A DNA stretch of 64,000 bases from Ignelater luminosus (lineage: Eukaryota; Arthropoda; Insecta; Coleoptera; Elateridae), in NCBI GenBank assembly GCA_011009095.1, contig VTPC01091271.1, positions 92,127 through 156,126 on the forward strand, written 5' to 3'. This document shows positions 12,900 to 24,991 of this stretch, piece after piece. A program made the position numbers and the translations under genes. The notes under the pieces are model-generated. The model saw nothing but the letters and a program-made list of their open reading frames with translations. It made no database searches and was not told the DNA's origin. The stretch's first letter is position 1. Every line of letters starts with the position of its first letter.

Positions 12900-13310
12900 A
12901 GTGACGCAACTGAGAGCCTAGCCAAATCTGTATGCAAGATGCATACTGCTGAAAAGCTGCAAACCAGGCAATGTGTAGGCGGTCGCCCCAGAATTTGGAT
13001 GCCCGTGTGCACCGCGCTCCGTGGCACACATACGACAATTCCCCTGACATTTAAAACGGTCATGGTCATCCATGTCTATTACCGGTATGGTTCATCGAAT
13101 AATACCAAACCATTTTATGTCGATTCGGCCACTGTTTCAAAATCAGTTACGATAAAAAACAATAATTACTTTAAGTTCATTGACAACAAACGTAGTTACA
13201 TTTTACACGGGGTTGACACATTCAGAAACCACAGTTTTATTTATTGTAATAAAAGTGGCATACCTAGTAAGAAAATTTTTCTTATCAAGTATAACAGTGT
13301 AATGGATTAA
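12900..13310. other. GC-richer patch with a 123-codon frame, function unknown
   Basis: The stretch 12935-13060 is clearly GC-richer than its neighbours and is open on both strands (plus 12939-13310; minus 13069-12779). The plus frame starts MHTAEKLQTRQC and becomes A/T-driven (many Asn, Lys, Ser) after the patch. The minus frame ends in a hydrophobic run around residues 50-75. Neither has a domain I know. A conserved noncoding element or an old exon are both possible. Confidence 0.25.
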
Positions 13311-14255
13311 CATATTAAAAAAATTATTATCCAGGCATACTTATTGAATAAGTAGTAATAGGCAATTCATTAAGGCGGGGTCCAGCTACAACCTTCTCTT
13401 CCACTTAACCAATCTTCATCTATTTTTTGAAATATAAGTTTAATAGTGAAATGAAGCGAAGGATATTCTGACCAAGTTACGTGGAAAGAAATAAATTTTA
13501 GACTGAGCTCAGCGAGATCTATTGATCTATTAATTAAAACCAGTTCTACCTAGTTACTGGATTGAAATCCTCTTGAAGAGCAGTTTGTTGATTATTATCG
13601 AATCACTTCTAAAGGATATAAAACATTTAAATTGCAGACCAATCAGCTACATCTGAAAAAGGTGGGTCCAGTGTCTAATTCCACTTGCAGGAAATTCAGG
13701 AATAAAAGAGAAGCAAGGCCCAGGTAGCTGCTTTGATTAACTTCTTCTTTAAAGAAAAGTACGCTTCTTATATGCGTTTGGTTTGCCGCTAAATCGTTTT
13801 GTTACTTAATTATTGGAAGTATTTTCCCTTAAGTGAAACAATTTTTATCTGAAGATTTCATTTCTTCGTTCTTCCTTATCTCTGGTATTTCGTCAAAACG
13901 TGTTTTTGTGTGTAATGCTAAGAAATTATGATTTTCTAAATTTTCCAATTCTTTGTTTGCTTTGACTATAAAGTACCGTCACGTTTTGTCGGTCAAAATA
14001 GCATCTTCATCTTTTCCTTGAGTCTGATTTTCTTTCTTCAACCTTAACGTATTCTCTAAAAGTCTAAACGAATCTTCTTTCTTCCACATAACACCTCGTC
14101 CAAAGATTATCTTCTTGTTTTTAGGGCATCATATTTTATAACCATTACGACTATCAGTCCAAAACTGTCAATAGTTACAGTTCTTGGTTATTTGTAATAA
14201 ACAAATATGTAGGTATCAATTTAACTAAAACTATAACTCATTATGAAGTTGTGAA
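13311..14255. other. A/T-rich intergenic DNA, nothing recognised
   Basis: No coding signal or repeat boundary seen before the mariner insertion. Confidence 0.45.
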
Positions 14256-14423
14256 GTGTATACCTATGAAATGAGACTTTCAGCTATTAGACCACAGATG
14301 TCGCTAGGAGTATTTTTAAACTGTCCCAAATGTCTTATTTTTTTCGTCTGTCATCTGTCAACAATATTCAATTCATTGTTTGTGATGTTTCATACAACAA
14401 CGCATTTTTTTCGCTCTTAAAAA

Positions 14424-15400
14424 TGTCGAATTTCGTGCCTTCAAACTACGATTTGCGGACATCGTTGATTTTCTGTTATCAATTGAAGAAAAACGCTTCT
14501 CAAGCTCATCAAATGCTTATAGAAGCTTACGGTGGACATGCTCTAAGCAGAGCACAGTGCTTCAGGTGGTTTGAAAAATTCCGAAGTGGTGATTTTAGCG
14601 TGGAGAACGAGGAACGTGGCCGGCCACCGAAAAAGTTTGAGGACACCGAATTGCAAGCATTGTTGAATGAAGATGATGGTCAAACGCAAGAAATGATGGC
14701 AGAGCAGTTGGGAGTGACCCANNNNNNNNNNNNNNNNNNNNNNNNNNNNNNNNNNNNNNNNNNNNNNNNNNNNNNNNNNNNNNNNNNNNNNNNNNNNNNN
14801 NNNNNNNNNNNNNNNNNNNNNATCGAATCGTTACGGGTGTATTTCTCCAATCCCAAGCGTAAACGATCGTATGGTCCGCCCGGCCACAAGCCAAAATCAA
14901 CGGCCAAACCAAATCGCTTCGGCCGCAAGGCAATGCTGTGTGTTTTCTGGGATCAGCATGGTATGATTTGGTACGAGCTATTAAAACCAGGTGAAACAGT
15001 TGACGGTGCACGCTACCAACGACAATTGGCCGATTTGAACAGCGCTATACACCGAAAACGCCCAGAATATGCCGATCGGCGTCACAAAGTAATTTTTCTT
15101 GATGACAATGCACCACCACATCGAACAAGAGCGACCCGGGAATTGGTGGAGACGTACGATTGGGAACCGCTGGTGCATGCGGCTTACTCACCAGACTTGG
15201 CGCCTTCCGATTATCATTTGTTTGCATCGATGGGCCACGCACTTTCCGAGCAGCGCTTCAATTCTCACGAAGAAGCCAAAAAATAGCTCGATGATTGGTT
15301 TGCGGCCAAAGACGGCCAATTTTTTTGACGCGGTATTCACAAATTGCCTGAGAGATGGGTAAAATGTGTCGCTAGCGATGGCTATTATTTTGAAGATTAA
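14424..15400 (+). pseudogene. mariner (mauritiana-type) transposase, disrupted
   Basis: The likely start is the ATG at 14424 (MSNFVPSNYDLRTSLIFC); the open frame runs further upstream but family proteins begin here. The N-terminal HTH has HALSRAQCFRWFEKF and GRPPKKFEDTELQALL, then AEQLGVT, before 100 N of unknown real length. After the gap come NPKRKRSYGPPG, TAKPNRFGRKAMLCV, the second catalytic Asp in LDDNAPPH (15104-15106) and the third in APSDYHLF (15209-15211), exactly 34 residues apart, the DD34D signature. Two TGG tryptophan codons appear as stops: TAG at 15284 and TGA at 15326; the natural stop is TAA at 15398. Beside the gap, the expected TGDEKWI motif with the first Asp is not contiguous: a TCGTTACGGGTG fragment runs straight into TATTTCTCCAATCCC, as if about 14 bases were missing. 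The loss may be real or due to assembly. Confidence 0.85.
14722..14821. other. Assembly gap (100 N)
   Basis: Exactly 100 N. Related mariner proteins need roughly 50-60 residues between the flanking motifs, so the true gap is probably not 100 bases; round gap sizes are usually placeholders. Confidence 0.95.
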
Positions 15401-15469
15401 ATTTGTAACCATTTTTTGTTAATAAACGTTTAAAATTGAAAAAAAAAGTCTCATTTCATAGGTATACAC

Positions 15470-16195
15470 CTAATAAATAAGATTCTATATTGTCAAATAT
15501 TAAATTTTCTTGAAAAAGAAGTGTGACTACTTTCCGTTTTTGTGTACGTATAATAAATCTAGATCAGAATAAATGATAAATTTTGCATTTTAATATACAG
15601 TATTCAAGTTCCTAATTTTGTCTTTGACAAAGCAACTGTTCCTAACTGTAGGTTGAATTTTTTTGGGATCTGTCATCAGTGCATTCCCAACTGCAAGGTG
15701 GAAGATTAAAAGATTATTCCCAAGATATACCATAAGGTTTTAGGTATCAGGTATATCGTCAATTATTATAAAAATAATTTAGTTCTTCTTTGCATAGATC
15801 AGACCATCATCACAGGTATCTCCAGAATTAGTACCTTCTATATTCAAGATCTGATAAAATGGGTAAAATATAAAAATCTTAGAAGCAGTAAAATGAGTAA
15901 TTATCATCAACGTTCTGACATATGTATATTAAAAAAATATCATGTATTATATAAAGAGAAGATATTATCAATTGTCTCATTAGAGAGGAGAGAATTTGAT
16001 TCTATATTTATTTTCAAGAGTTCATTGTACAAATAAATACTAAACCAACCAAACAATAAGCGTATATTTAATACAAATTGTACGAATTCCAAAACAAGTA
16101 ACGTGTCGGACCTGTTTCGGAATTTGCAATATTCCATTATAATCATGTTCCTGTTTGTTACTTGTTACACTACAAACGTAAAGCTAACAGATAAA
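15470..16195. other. A/T-rich intergenic DNA, nothing recognised
   Basis: No supported gene or repeat boundary. Confidence 0.45.
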
Positions 16196-16199
16196 TGCT

Positions 16200-16450
16200 A
16201 ATAAAATTATCCCATTTGTGTGCATGGAGTAGGTATACGTGCGTGGCACTGTGCAGTATGTGCAGTATATGCAAGCGGTTGGTTCTGGATATAAACGTTG
16301 GGGTCGGACCCTATCTTGTATAGTATTCCGGATGACGTCACAATATAGCACATCTGTCACCGCACGTGGCATTGACTCATTCTAGTAGCTTCTCGGTATT
16401 TCGACGATTTCACCCCATCTCTAGATTTTTCCAGCCTTTCCTCCGGGTTT
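16200..16450. promoter_or_regulatory. GC-rich patch with CRE, CACGTG and AP-1 consensus sites
   Basis: In an otherwise A/T-rich area this patch contains a full palindromic CRE (TGACGTCA, 16333-16340), a CACGTG E-box (16363-16368) and an AP-1 site (TGACTCA, 16373-16379) within 47 bases. These are binding sites for CREB/ATF, bHLH (Myc/Max/USF/CLOCK type) and Fos/Jun-type factors in animals. I infer an enhancer or promoter. There is no convincing frame; the 62-codon minus frame has no domain. Confidence 0.45.
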
Positions 16451-18080
16451 CAAATCAATAGATTGTTATCTTTAACTGCTCACCTGTTCATAAAATGAGA
16501 TTATCCTATCAGATTAATAACGCTCGAGGTTAAAAACGTTTTCAATTCTGTAGTTTTTCTGGAGCATGTTTGATCGGATCCCTGCGGCTAACAATCCAAT
16601 TAGTGAAAGCTTTTAACAACAAGAAATTTGTTTTCCACTTGAAGGGATTATTGTTACTTATCTTGGCTTCCAACACAAGCATTTCTTTGTAATCTGCTTT
16701 ACTAATAGCACGCAGGTTCAGATTCCAACATAATAAACTTGTTGATTCAGAAACATTTAAATTTTTTATAAGGAAACTATGAAGCAATTAAAATAGAAAA
16801 ACGGAAACGAAAGTTAGACATAAAAATCCAAAGTCGTATGCAAATCAAAATAAATAAACAAAAAGCAACAAATTTATATATTCTACGTACTACAAAGTTC
16901 TTAAGATTTCATAACGGTTGATTATTTCTAAATTTGAACACCTTGAAAAGATAATGATATGATGAAACGATTAATATTATTGATAGTCAAATATTGTTAT
17001 TGTGTAAATGAAAGATTATAACGTTGAGTAATTGAAAGATTACACAAACCAATGTAGTACCTGTATGTATTGTTCATCATTGTTCATACGCAATTGGTCT
17101 GTACTAATCGATTCATTTGGAGTAACATGGCGCAACAATGAGTGCAAGTCCTTAGTGACTCATTGCTATTGTAAGTAAGGGCTAATTCAATAAAATTGCT
17201 CCCTTACTTCCTGACATAATAGTTCGTTTGTGTTTCTTTTATAGTATTGCTTTCGACCCTTTTTTAGAAATAACTGTTTAAAAACAATTAATTACAGTTT
17301 CCTAATGAAATTTCCTAAATTACGTTACCGTTTTTTCTCTCGAGCAGGAAATATACAGTGATAATCACACTCAACAGAAGTTAATTGGGTTTATTTAGTT
17401 TATTGTTTTTTCTTTTTTTATAAAATTTGTTTGTTGATATGTTTGATTATCACTCAATCTCTTGTTTCTTCAAATTGCTTTTAATTTTGTTTGTAATGAA
17501 AAATTATTTTTTGAAAGTTATCAATACATTTTCTATACAATGCGTTAACGTGATAATTTGTACATTACTCTTATATAAATGTATGTGTACATTTATATGA
17601 AATTATAGGTTGGATTGTTTGTATTATGCCGTTGTAAGTTATAACTTATAATTCTACAAGGTTGGTTATGTTAGGTTTATTTAAGCATGTTTAGATTTCG
17701 AGGGTGAATAGTGTTTATACATGGTCATAAAATACAACAATGACCTAAACTGAATGACTCAACAACAAGAGGAGCGATTGATAGATCCTGAAAGTATTGT
17801 CCATTGGGCCAACCAGTATATTACGTTCCAAACATTGATCTTCCGTTTTCCCAGTCTATATTCATAAGATATAGTTATAACTACTTGATAAAACAATACA
17901 TCTATCATGTCTAAATTATTTCGGCAGGTGTTAATGTTTTGTTTATAACAACCATGACCAAATTTCTGCCAGATTGCAGGTAAAACTGACTTTTTAGGCA
18001 CCATTGAAAAATTATATAATAACACTTCAGTTTTATAAAAATTCTTCAAAATGATTTACAACACCAAGTTTTCAACAGTT
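16451..18080. other. A/T-rich intergenic DNA, nothing recognised
   Basis: Short frames only (for example minus 17759-18049) without domain or codon signal. Confidence 0.45.
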
Positions 18081-18087
18081 TGAATAA

Positions 18088-18435
18088 AAGATCTGCAATA
18101 AGGAGTATTTGGAAGGGATCCGGCCTGTTCGGGGTAAGTATTCTGCAACAAAACCACCTTCACAACCTCCTTCTCACCCCGCAATTCTGTTTTATGTTTC
18201 AGATTTCATCAAGATACTAGAGGCCGTCAACATTCAAGTGGCCAAATACACAGGAGTGCTAGCCGTAGTGGGTTCTCTCCGGACCGACCAAGCCCAACAT
18301 ATTGTTGGAAGTTTAGTCGGAATATTGCTATCAAACCCTGCCTATCCTATTCCTAGATCGCGTACAGCGTTCATCTTTTTCAAATTACCATTTACGAAAA
18401 AAAAATCAGGACGAAAAGGTACAATTATGATTTGA
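18088..18435 (+). CDS. Candidate host exon(s), unknown product
   Basis: The frame 18088-18435 has no ATG, so it is either an internal exon or not coding. The part from 18203 (DFIKILEAVNIQVAKYTG... GSLRTDQAQHIVG) has good codon-like composition and a GC content above background. It is preceded by a pyrimidine-rich tract and TTTCAG (acceptor ending at 18202). A strong donor GGGGTAAGT lies at 18131-18139, so a 69-base intron (18134-18202) is possible, of a size usual in insects, and it would keep the frame. The 3' limit is unclear; composition turns A/T rich after about 18380. The family is not recognised. Confidence 0.35.
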   Translation, partial: KICNKEYLEGIRPVRGKYSATKPPSQPPSHPAILFYVSDFIKILEAVNIQVAKYTGVLAVVGSLRTDQAQHIVGSLVGILLSNPAYPIPRSRTAFIFFKLPFTKKKSGRKGTIMI

Positions 18436-18769
18436 CCTTTGACCTTGCGTAAAAGGTCAGTTTCATTTCGGTTGGAACAGACTATAAAACACGGTGTTTG
18501 ATAACAAATGTAGATATCAACACTATTTTACTATTGTCAGGTAATAACAGTGCCATGCTACTGTTGGGCAATATCTCCTTTCACTACACAATAATTATAG
18601 TATTGATGAAGTAAAACAAAAGCTTTTGATAGATTTTCCTAATTTGATTAGACTTTCAACTTTATCTCTACATGGTCAATATTGCCTGCTTGTGCAGGGT
18701 GTTTTGAAAGTGTCTGCAAATACTCAGCAGACGCATTGCTCGACAGAAATTAAGCCTTTCTCACCGTAT

Positions 18770-19755
18770 AACTTCTTTTCCCAGTGTACTGTTTCCGAGA
18801 TACAGGGTGTTAAAATTTCATTTAAAGTTTCTTATTTTTTTAAATACACAGTTCAAGAACAAAATGAAATATTGAAATAAAATTTTCTACATGCTTGTTA
18901 CTGTAAGGTGTCTACTATTCTACGTAGTTTTGCTTATGATATCCTTATTATAAGCTAGCTCCCTACTCTAATTAAAATTGTTCCGTCACTAAAAAATTAA
19001 AAGAAAAATTTTATTTTCAGGATCAGCAATCGATTTGAAACAAAAAGTTATTCTTGGTAGAATGCGCCTTTTTCTAGTAAAATCGAATTCTTTAAAACCT
19101 TTCAAGCTCAACGGTCTATGGCAAGGCCGTACCTCATCTCAGAAAGAGGATCTAACTATTTGCATCGCATTTCTTGACAAAGACAACCTTTTTTTATTAA
19201 AAAACTTTTTTTCTAAAGTGCACTGTTTCCGAGAGTGGTGTCAAAGTTTAATAAAAAACAAGAAATTTTGACATCGGTATCTCGAAGACGGTCACTTTCG
19301 GGAAAAGAGTTATACGACGAAACGGATTCAATTTTTGTTGAGGAATACGTTGCAAATACTTATATCCTTTCGAGATGATGTATGATCCTGCCATAGGCCG
19401 CTGAACGTGAAAAGATTTGAAAAATTCGTATTTACTAGAAAACGACGCATTTTACGAAAAAGAAAACGCAATAGCAACTTTTTTTGCCAAATTGATTGTT
19501 GATTGTAAAACCAGGAAGTTTCTTATTTTTTCAGTGGCGTAAGAATCTTTTTAGCGTAGAGGATATTAAACGCAAAACTACGTAAAATGGTAGACACTTA
19601 TAATGACAAACATGTAAAAATTCCATCCTGATGTCTCACCTTGTTCTTGAAATATTGAGAAAATAAGAAATTTTAAATAAGACTTTGACACCTTATGTCT
19701 CGCAAACGGTGCACGTTAGAAAGAAAAAGTTATAGCTTAGATCAAATAAAGATTT
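18770..19755. repeat. Large imperfect palindrome (~1 kb, arms ~490 bp)
   Basis: Sequence left of about 19262 is mirrored on the right. Matching inverted segments include 19050-19262 with 19264-19470 (for example CGGTCTATGGCA against the complement of TGCCATAGGCCG) and 18785-18960 with 19550-19735 (for example TACGTAGTTTTGC against GCAAAACTACGTA at mirror distances of about 350 and 315 bases). Each arm also holds two same-orientation copies of a module with ACTGTTTCCGAGA followed by GGTGT(C/T)(A/A)AA, at about 18784 and 19211. Identity by eye is about 70-80%. This is a foldback-type non-autonomous element or two inverted copies of one element; no transposase frame is present. Confidence 0.7.
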
Positions 19756-19789
19756 TTTCAGTTCAAAAAAAGTAGGTTATGCGATTTCT

Positions 19790-21700
19790 TTACATCGTTT
19801 TGAGGTTTTTCATTCGTAACTAGTGTACAATCAATTTTGTCTTAGATTTGTATTCAGGGCATCAAATGCTATTAGTAGACACCATCACCACCAAAATTGT
19901 CGAGTTTCTATGGTTTATTAGAAGTTTGACAATCAAGCTGAACGTTCTCGGGTTACATTCAACAAACTGATACTTCAAGGTATCTAATGAAAGAAAGAGA
20001 TATTGCGAAAAACGATGGTTCAGAGGCGGTTAAAATTCGGTTTTTTGAAATACCTTAACCAAAAAAGCAATTAAAGATCGTCCAAACTCGGCTCATATGT
20101 TGAGTGATTAAGGATCAATTATGACAAAGAAATTCCATTTTGCTGGGACGTTTTGTTCTGGAGATTCACCGAAAAAATACAACTCTCCCTAATTGCTGGG
20201 AAGAAGAGGGAGGGCAAATATAGACCGTCAAGCTTTATCTACACCAATCTTATTTAGCAGTTTCTACATAACACTTATCCGAATTTCGTCGCGATCGCTG
20301 AATGTTTCGTATTTATCCCATTTTTCCAAAATAGGCAATTGGAAAACTTACAAACTTGGAAGGATGAAAAAACTCCTTTTATTGGTTTTGTAGATATACT
20401 CCTAAGTATAACAAAAATGTCAAGAGATCCCTACTGACGGACGCCTATGGATCATAATTTGATCAAGTGTGAATGAGTAGATAGGTTGGTAGTCCGTAAA
20501 GACAGCGCCGCTATTCTTGGTCTCTCAATGCTGAACACATGGTCACAAGAAACTCTTGCTGTTTTTGCAGCTTCATCATGCACGTCGTTTTTGAAACCCA
20601 ATGAGTGAATATTTTGAATTAGCATGTTAGCAAGGTTACTCCTTTTGACAAAATAAATTATCTTATCGTTCACGAGTTCTAGATAAAAATATCTCGAAAC
20701 AATACCAAGAAATCATGTATTTGAAATTACAAACTATGAACTCGGAAAAAACGCTTATTTAACCTAATCTAGCGGAATCCCTGGAGAAGTAGATTGTTTT
20801 AGTCAGATATTACCGATTTTCATTAAAAGATTCTATTTCAAAACGTTCACGCTTAATTTTGAGGCACTGTTAATTAGGACTACTAATCAAAAAGCTACAG
20901 CACATTTTTTGAATTCAAAGATTCTACAAAACTGTACTATATAACCTTGCTTGCAAAGTAAGAGATAGAACTAAATCTAAAATACCTAGTTAAGAAAGAA
21001 ACTAACACTGTGACATTCATATATTGAATCTTTTAACTTTGCCAAACCATGTATAATAGCATTATTGTGTGGTAAAACTCGCAAGACCTTAAAAAACTAC
21101 TTTAGTATTATCACTATGCTACATTTTTTGTCATAGTGGCTGGCCAAGGCCATCGACATGACATACGGTCTAAGTACTTTTCTATTCACTGTTGGGCTCT
21201 GGTAATTTGTATTGACCATATTCCCTTTTTATCAGCCCTGACCGAGGCTCTAACGACAATAGGTGGCTTTCCAATTTGCTAGGATAGGCGTCTAGAGTCC
21301 TTTCAGTGTGCCAAGACTATGGAAAACTAATTGCAGATCAAGATTCAGTCAGTAAAGTGGACACTTTAACCAAGTGATTTAGTAGAATTCATTATAGTAA
21401 GATTAAAACTTTCCCAGATTAACTTGAGAAGCTTACCACAAAATATAGGAAAAACACATATAGTCAAAAGCCTGTAGAAGCGCATTCTTTACATTAAATA
21501 ACCAAGTAGTAATTATATGTGACGAATATTCTGAGTACACCATTATGAAATGTTTGTCGCCACGCTATTCTATCCTGCAAAACAAAAAGGCCCTAACTCT
21601 GAAAATCATAGTTTTGAAATATTGAGTGAAACGTGTTTGGCTTTCTTTACATTTGTATAGAATAGGACATTTTAAAAATTTTCAAAATTAGAGCTTTTTT
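19790..21700. other. Unassigned intergenic DNA
   Basis: Some stretches (20010-20400, 21120-21310) are less A/T rich and may be old repeats, but I cannot assign them. The short frames 20193-20393 and 20452-20673 carry no domain. Confidence 0.4.
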
Positions 21701-21703
21701 ACT

Positions 21704-21979
21704 TTGCATGCAAACAAATCTCAATTCAAACAATCCAGCGATATTCTAAACTCAGTTCTGTTTATTTCTCGAGTTAAAGTCTTTCGGATTTTCAAGACAG
21801 TATTACCTACACGATTCACACGTTTTCAATTCCTGGATGATGAGGAGTTATCTTATAGAATGTTCATTGATTTTGTCATGGTATACAATGAGCACGAAGA
21901 CTCGAGAATTTATAAAAAGCATCTTGGAACTTTCTACCCATGTTACTCCAAACCAGATATTCATTCAATTATCACTTAG
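21704..21979 (+). other. Open frame of 91 codons, unknown and weakly supported
   Basis: The frame has no ATG at its start (TTG) and no domain I recognise. It includes LDDEELSYRMFIDFVMVYNE, which looks protein-like, and ends SKPDIHSIIT. It might be a decayed exon or transposon scrap. Confidence 0.2.
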
Positions 21980-23890
21980 TGATAAGGATCTATAGCCTTG
22001 CTTTAGTCATCTGAGCTGAGCTAAGCTTAACAATCTTGAACCCAGGGGTACAAATGTTACAAAGCATAAAGCCTAAAGTGGTGTTTAGAGAAATTGCAAT
22101 GTCTTGAGAAACCGTTAGTATTAAAAAGGCTCACATAGCACAACAAGGCATCATACTTAAGCAACAAATCGACAGATGCTCTTAATTACCCCGTGCACTC
22201 AAACTATAAAATCTACAATAAATCTGGGCTCTCAGACAACGCTAGTAATAGCCTTCTTCATAAACAAATATAACAGATTCCCTATTAGTGTTTTGATCAT
22301 TTCGAGATTATCGCACATAATAATCAATAAAAACATGACTGCTAATATTAAGGTAACAAAATGTTAGGGATAATTCTGTAAACAAACCAATAACAACGAT
22401 AGATAATAGAAAAGGTAGATATCCTGTGATGGTTTTGGACTAGTCTTGAACTCGGTATTTGAAGGATTCACATTAATATCTGAAGAGTTTTAAGATATTT
22501 TGAGAATGATTACATTATTTCAAGGTAATGCCGATTTCAGAAATTATAATTCATTGACCTAAGGTATCATTTCCAAAAAGAAATATTGCTAACAACCGTT
22601 CAATTTCTTATTGGACGATCATGATGAATGCCCTGTATATTTCAGTTTTCTACGGTATCAAGCGAGATGACATTTCTAGAATACTGATAAAGTTCAAACT
22701 GAACTATTTTTAATTGTGTTGTTCAATTTTTTGTCTTTTGTTTTTTATCACTAAAATGTTTTAAGTAAAAAAAATCTAAAATACCGAAATGTAAATTCTT
22801 ATCAGATAAAGTTCTTATAATATAAGGTTTTATTAATGCATTTCTGATTAAATTTTGACAAATGTGGGTCACATTAAAAACAATAATTTGTCAAAAAACA
22901 TGAAGTATTTAGCGCTCAAATTGTGCGTGGTTGATACAAAACACACCTTCGCGTGTTCAAAAGTACAGTAGCACAACGGGATTTTTCATCACTTGCAGGT
23001 GATATAAGAATGGATATGTTGTTCAAGTAAAAGAATGTAAATTTGATTTCACGTGTGATTGATTAATACCTTTTTATAGTTCGCATACAACCTGTTCTTG
23101 TTTTTATTGGCATTGCAATTTTAATTGTTTGTACATTTTTTAACAAGAGCATTCACAATAAATTATGTTACGCCATTTTATCATCTTGCCTCAGAAACGG
23201 AATCTTAATTAGAAAGTTATTAAAATGCGGAAGAAAATTTGTGCTTCAGAAAATTGAAATAGTCTTGGTATAGTTTTAAAAAATTGCTGGAATCTAATTT
23301 CAAAAAGTCTCCTTTCATGTCGCGAAACATACGTATACATAATACTTTTAGTAAAGAAGATTAAAAGAGAAAATAAGACATTTCAGTAATTGTTGCTGTT
23401 GTTCCCCTTTCAAAATTTCTTAATGTAAGGTAACCTCAAAACTTATTTGTTAATTTAATTAGTGGCAAATTAAGAGATTGTAAGGGTCTTGAATAAACGA
23501 CAAAATCTATAAAACAATGTAATGGGAGAATACTTATACTACCGTAAATACAGGAAAACCAAGGAGTAATTTCTAAAAACTAGATAATTCAAATAACAGA
23601 TTGCCTGGTATATTAAGATTTTATATTTTCACACATGAAACACATTAATATGTGTTAAAGCCCGTCAGCAATCATGATTTTACGAGGCCCCCTTTCACTT
23701 TGCCCATGGACGATGATCAGATTCCTAATTTTAAATTGATGTAGTATGCAATAATAAAATGAATTCTATTCCACTGTATGATTGTTTTGCTTTTATGTAT
23801 CAAATTGGTAGGTGTAGGTGTGTAAGTTTATTAACATCTACAATGCATGGCATTAACCTAACAATCATCTTTTAATGCTGCATTATCAGG
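21980..23890. other. A/T-rich intergenic DNA, nothing recognised
   Basis: A lone GCCCTGTATATTTC near 22631 resembles the terminus of a mariner-like element, but no partner was found. Otherwise nothing. Confidence 0.4.
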
Positions 23891-23898
23891 TTAAAGTA

Positions 23899-24335
23899 CA
23901 GTAATACCCCGACTTACGCTACCCCAATTTACGCGAATTCGCATTTACGCTGTTTTTAGATCTTCTCATTTATTTGTCTTTTGTTGACAGAAGGCCTCAG
24001 TTCAATTGAAAAAGGATTACAAATTTTGGAAAACATAGACTCCAACGAGGAAATTTTGCGTGAGAAGAAAAAATCTTTGATCCGTCAGCCGACTTTGTTC
24101 TACGTCAAAATAACTTCGGTTTATGTTTTTGCAATTCATAATAATATAATTTGTTGTATTATCTAAGATTTTATTACACATTTTTCTTCTAAATTATTGT
24201 ATTCTTTAGTCTCCGGTCCCAATTAAACATAATTTGTATGTATTTATATGCAAAATTGTACCCTAATTTTCGCGAATTAAATTTACGCGAACTCAATTTA
24301 CGCGAAAATCGCTATAAAGAAAATTCGTTATAATA
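23899..24335 (+). mobile_element. Internally deleted Tigger/pogo element
   Basis: The left end CAGTAATACCCCGACTTACG preceded by TA is the style of Tigger ends, followed by repeated TTTACGCGAATTC motifs; similar TTACGCGAA motifs recur near 24270-24306 in the right half. Between them, frame 23981-24166 gives TEGLSSIEKGLQILENIDSNEE, then EEILREKKKSLIRQPTL, which match the C-terminal tail of Tigger transposases. The middle of that tail and the DDE catalytic core are missing, so this copy is non-autonomous. The expected mirror of the extreme left end was not found on the right, so that terminus is truncated or diverged. Confidence 0.75.
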
Positions 24336-24523
24336 GAAAAATGCACAAAAAAACATTTCAGTAGAATGTATTACTCATTTTAATATTTTCTAAAATACAT
24401 ATAGATCTATTTTTATTTTATTTATTATTTTTTTGCAATACACACCATAGAACCGCTCGCTCTCGAAACTGAAATTTTTAAGCTTCGGTGCATTTCTTCA
24501 ATTCTATGAAACCTCCCATAGTC

Positions 24524-24798
24524 AAATTTAGAAAATCCCTTTAAAAGGAACAAAGAGTAAGAAATTCTAATCTTTTTACGACTCTGATGTAGACACTAAT
24601 CGCAAAGTCCTTCAAACTTCATAAAAGAATTTTACTTTTAAATGCTGCTTGCGATTTCAATACACAAATTTAGGAAATCCCTTCAAAAAGGATAATAAAG
24701 AGAAAAAATTCTAATCTTTTTTAAAACTCTCATTTAGACAATAATGGAAAATTACTTCGAACTTCATTCATAAAAGAATTTTAAGCTTTTGCATACGG
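24524..24798 (+). repeat. Diverged tandem duplication (~142-bp offset)
   Basis: AAATTTAG-AAATCCC at 24524 and 24666 open two similar blocks that share a later AATTCTAATCTTTTT stretch and end in CATAAAAGAATTTTA. Only two copies are present. Just after the second copy, GGCCCCGGCGCTCCCC resembles the hAT-type terminus seen at 54863, so the pair may sit inside an old hAT-derived element. Confidence 0.6.
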
Positions 24799-24991
24799 CC
24801 CCGGCGCTCCCCTTTGATGATAGGTAAAACAACTTTGTACCGTTACTAAAGTAACAAAAGTGATCCTCCATGTTTGCTTGATTTATGAACAAAAATTTTA
24901 TTTTGTGGCTTATACAATTTGCTATACATATAGAAATTTAATTTTACCTCTGTTTCTTACTGAAAGAACAGCGTGTAACTCGAAAATTCGT

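Larger units (their letters stand above)
14256..15469 (+). mobile_element. mariner element with perfect 25-bp terminal inverted repeats
   Basis: The 25 bases at 14256-14280 (GTGTATACCTATGAAATGAG...) are exactly reverse-complemented at 15445-15469. TA occurs at the inner flank of both ends, so the outermost GTGTA/TACAC may be partly target sequence. The interior carries a mauritiana-type transposase gene and a 100-N assembly gap. Perfect ends together with few coding lesions indicate a recent insertion. Confidence 0.9.

Noticed and set aside
22631-22650. GCCCTGTATATTTC as a mariner end
   Set aside because: No matching opposite terminus within several kb.
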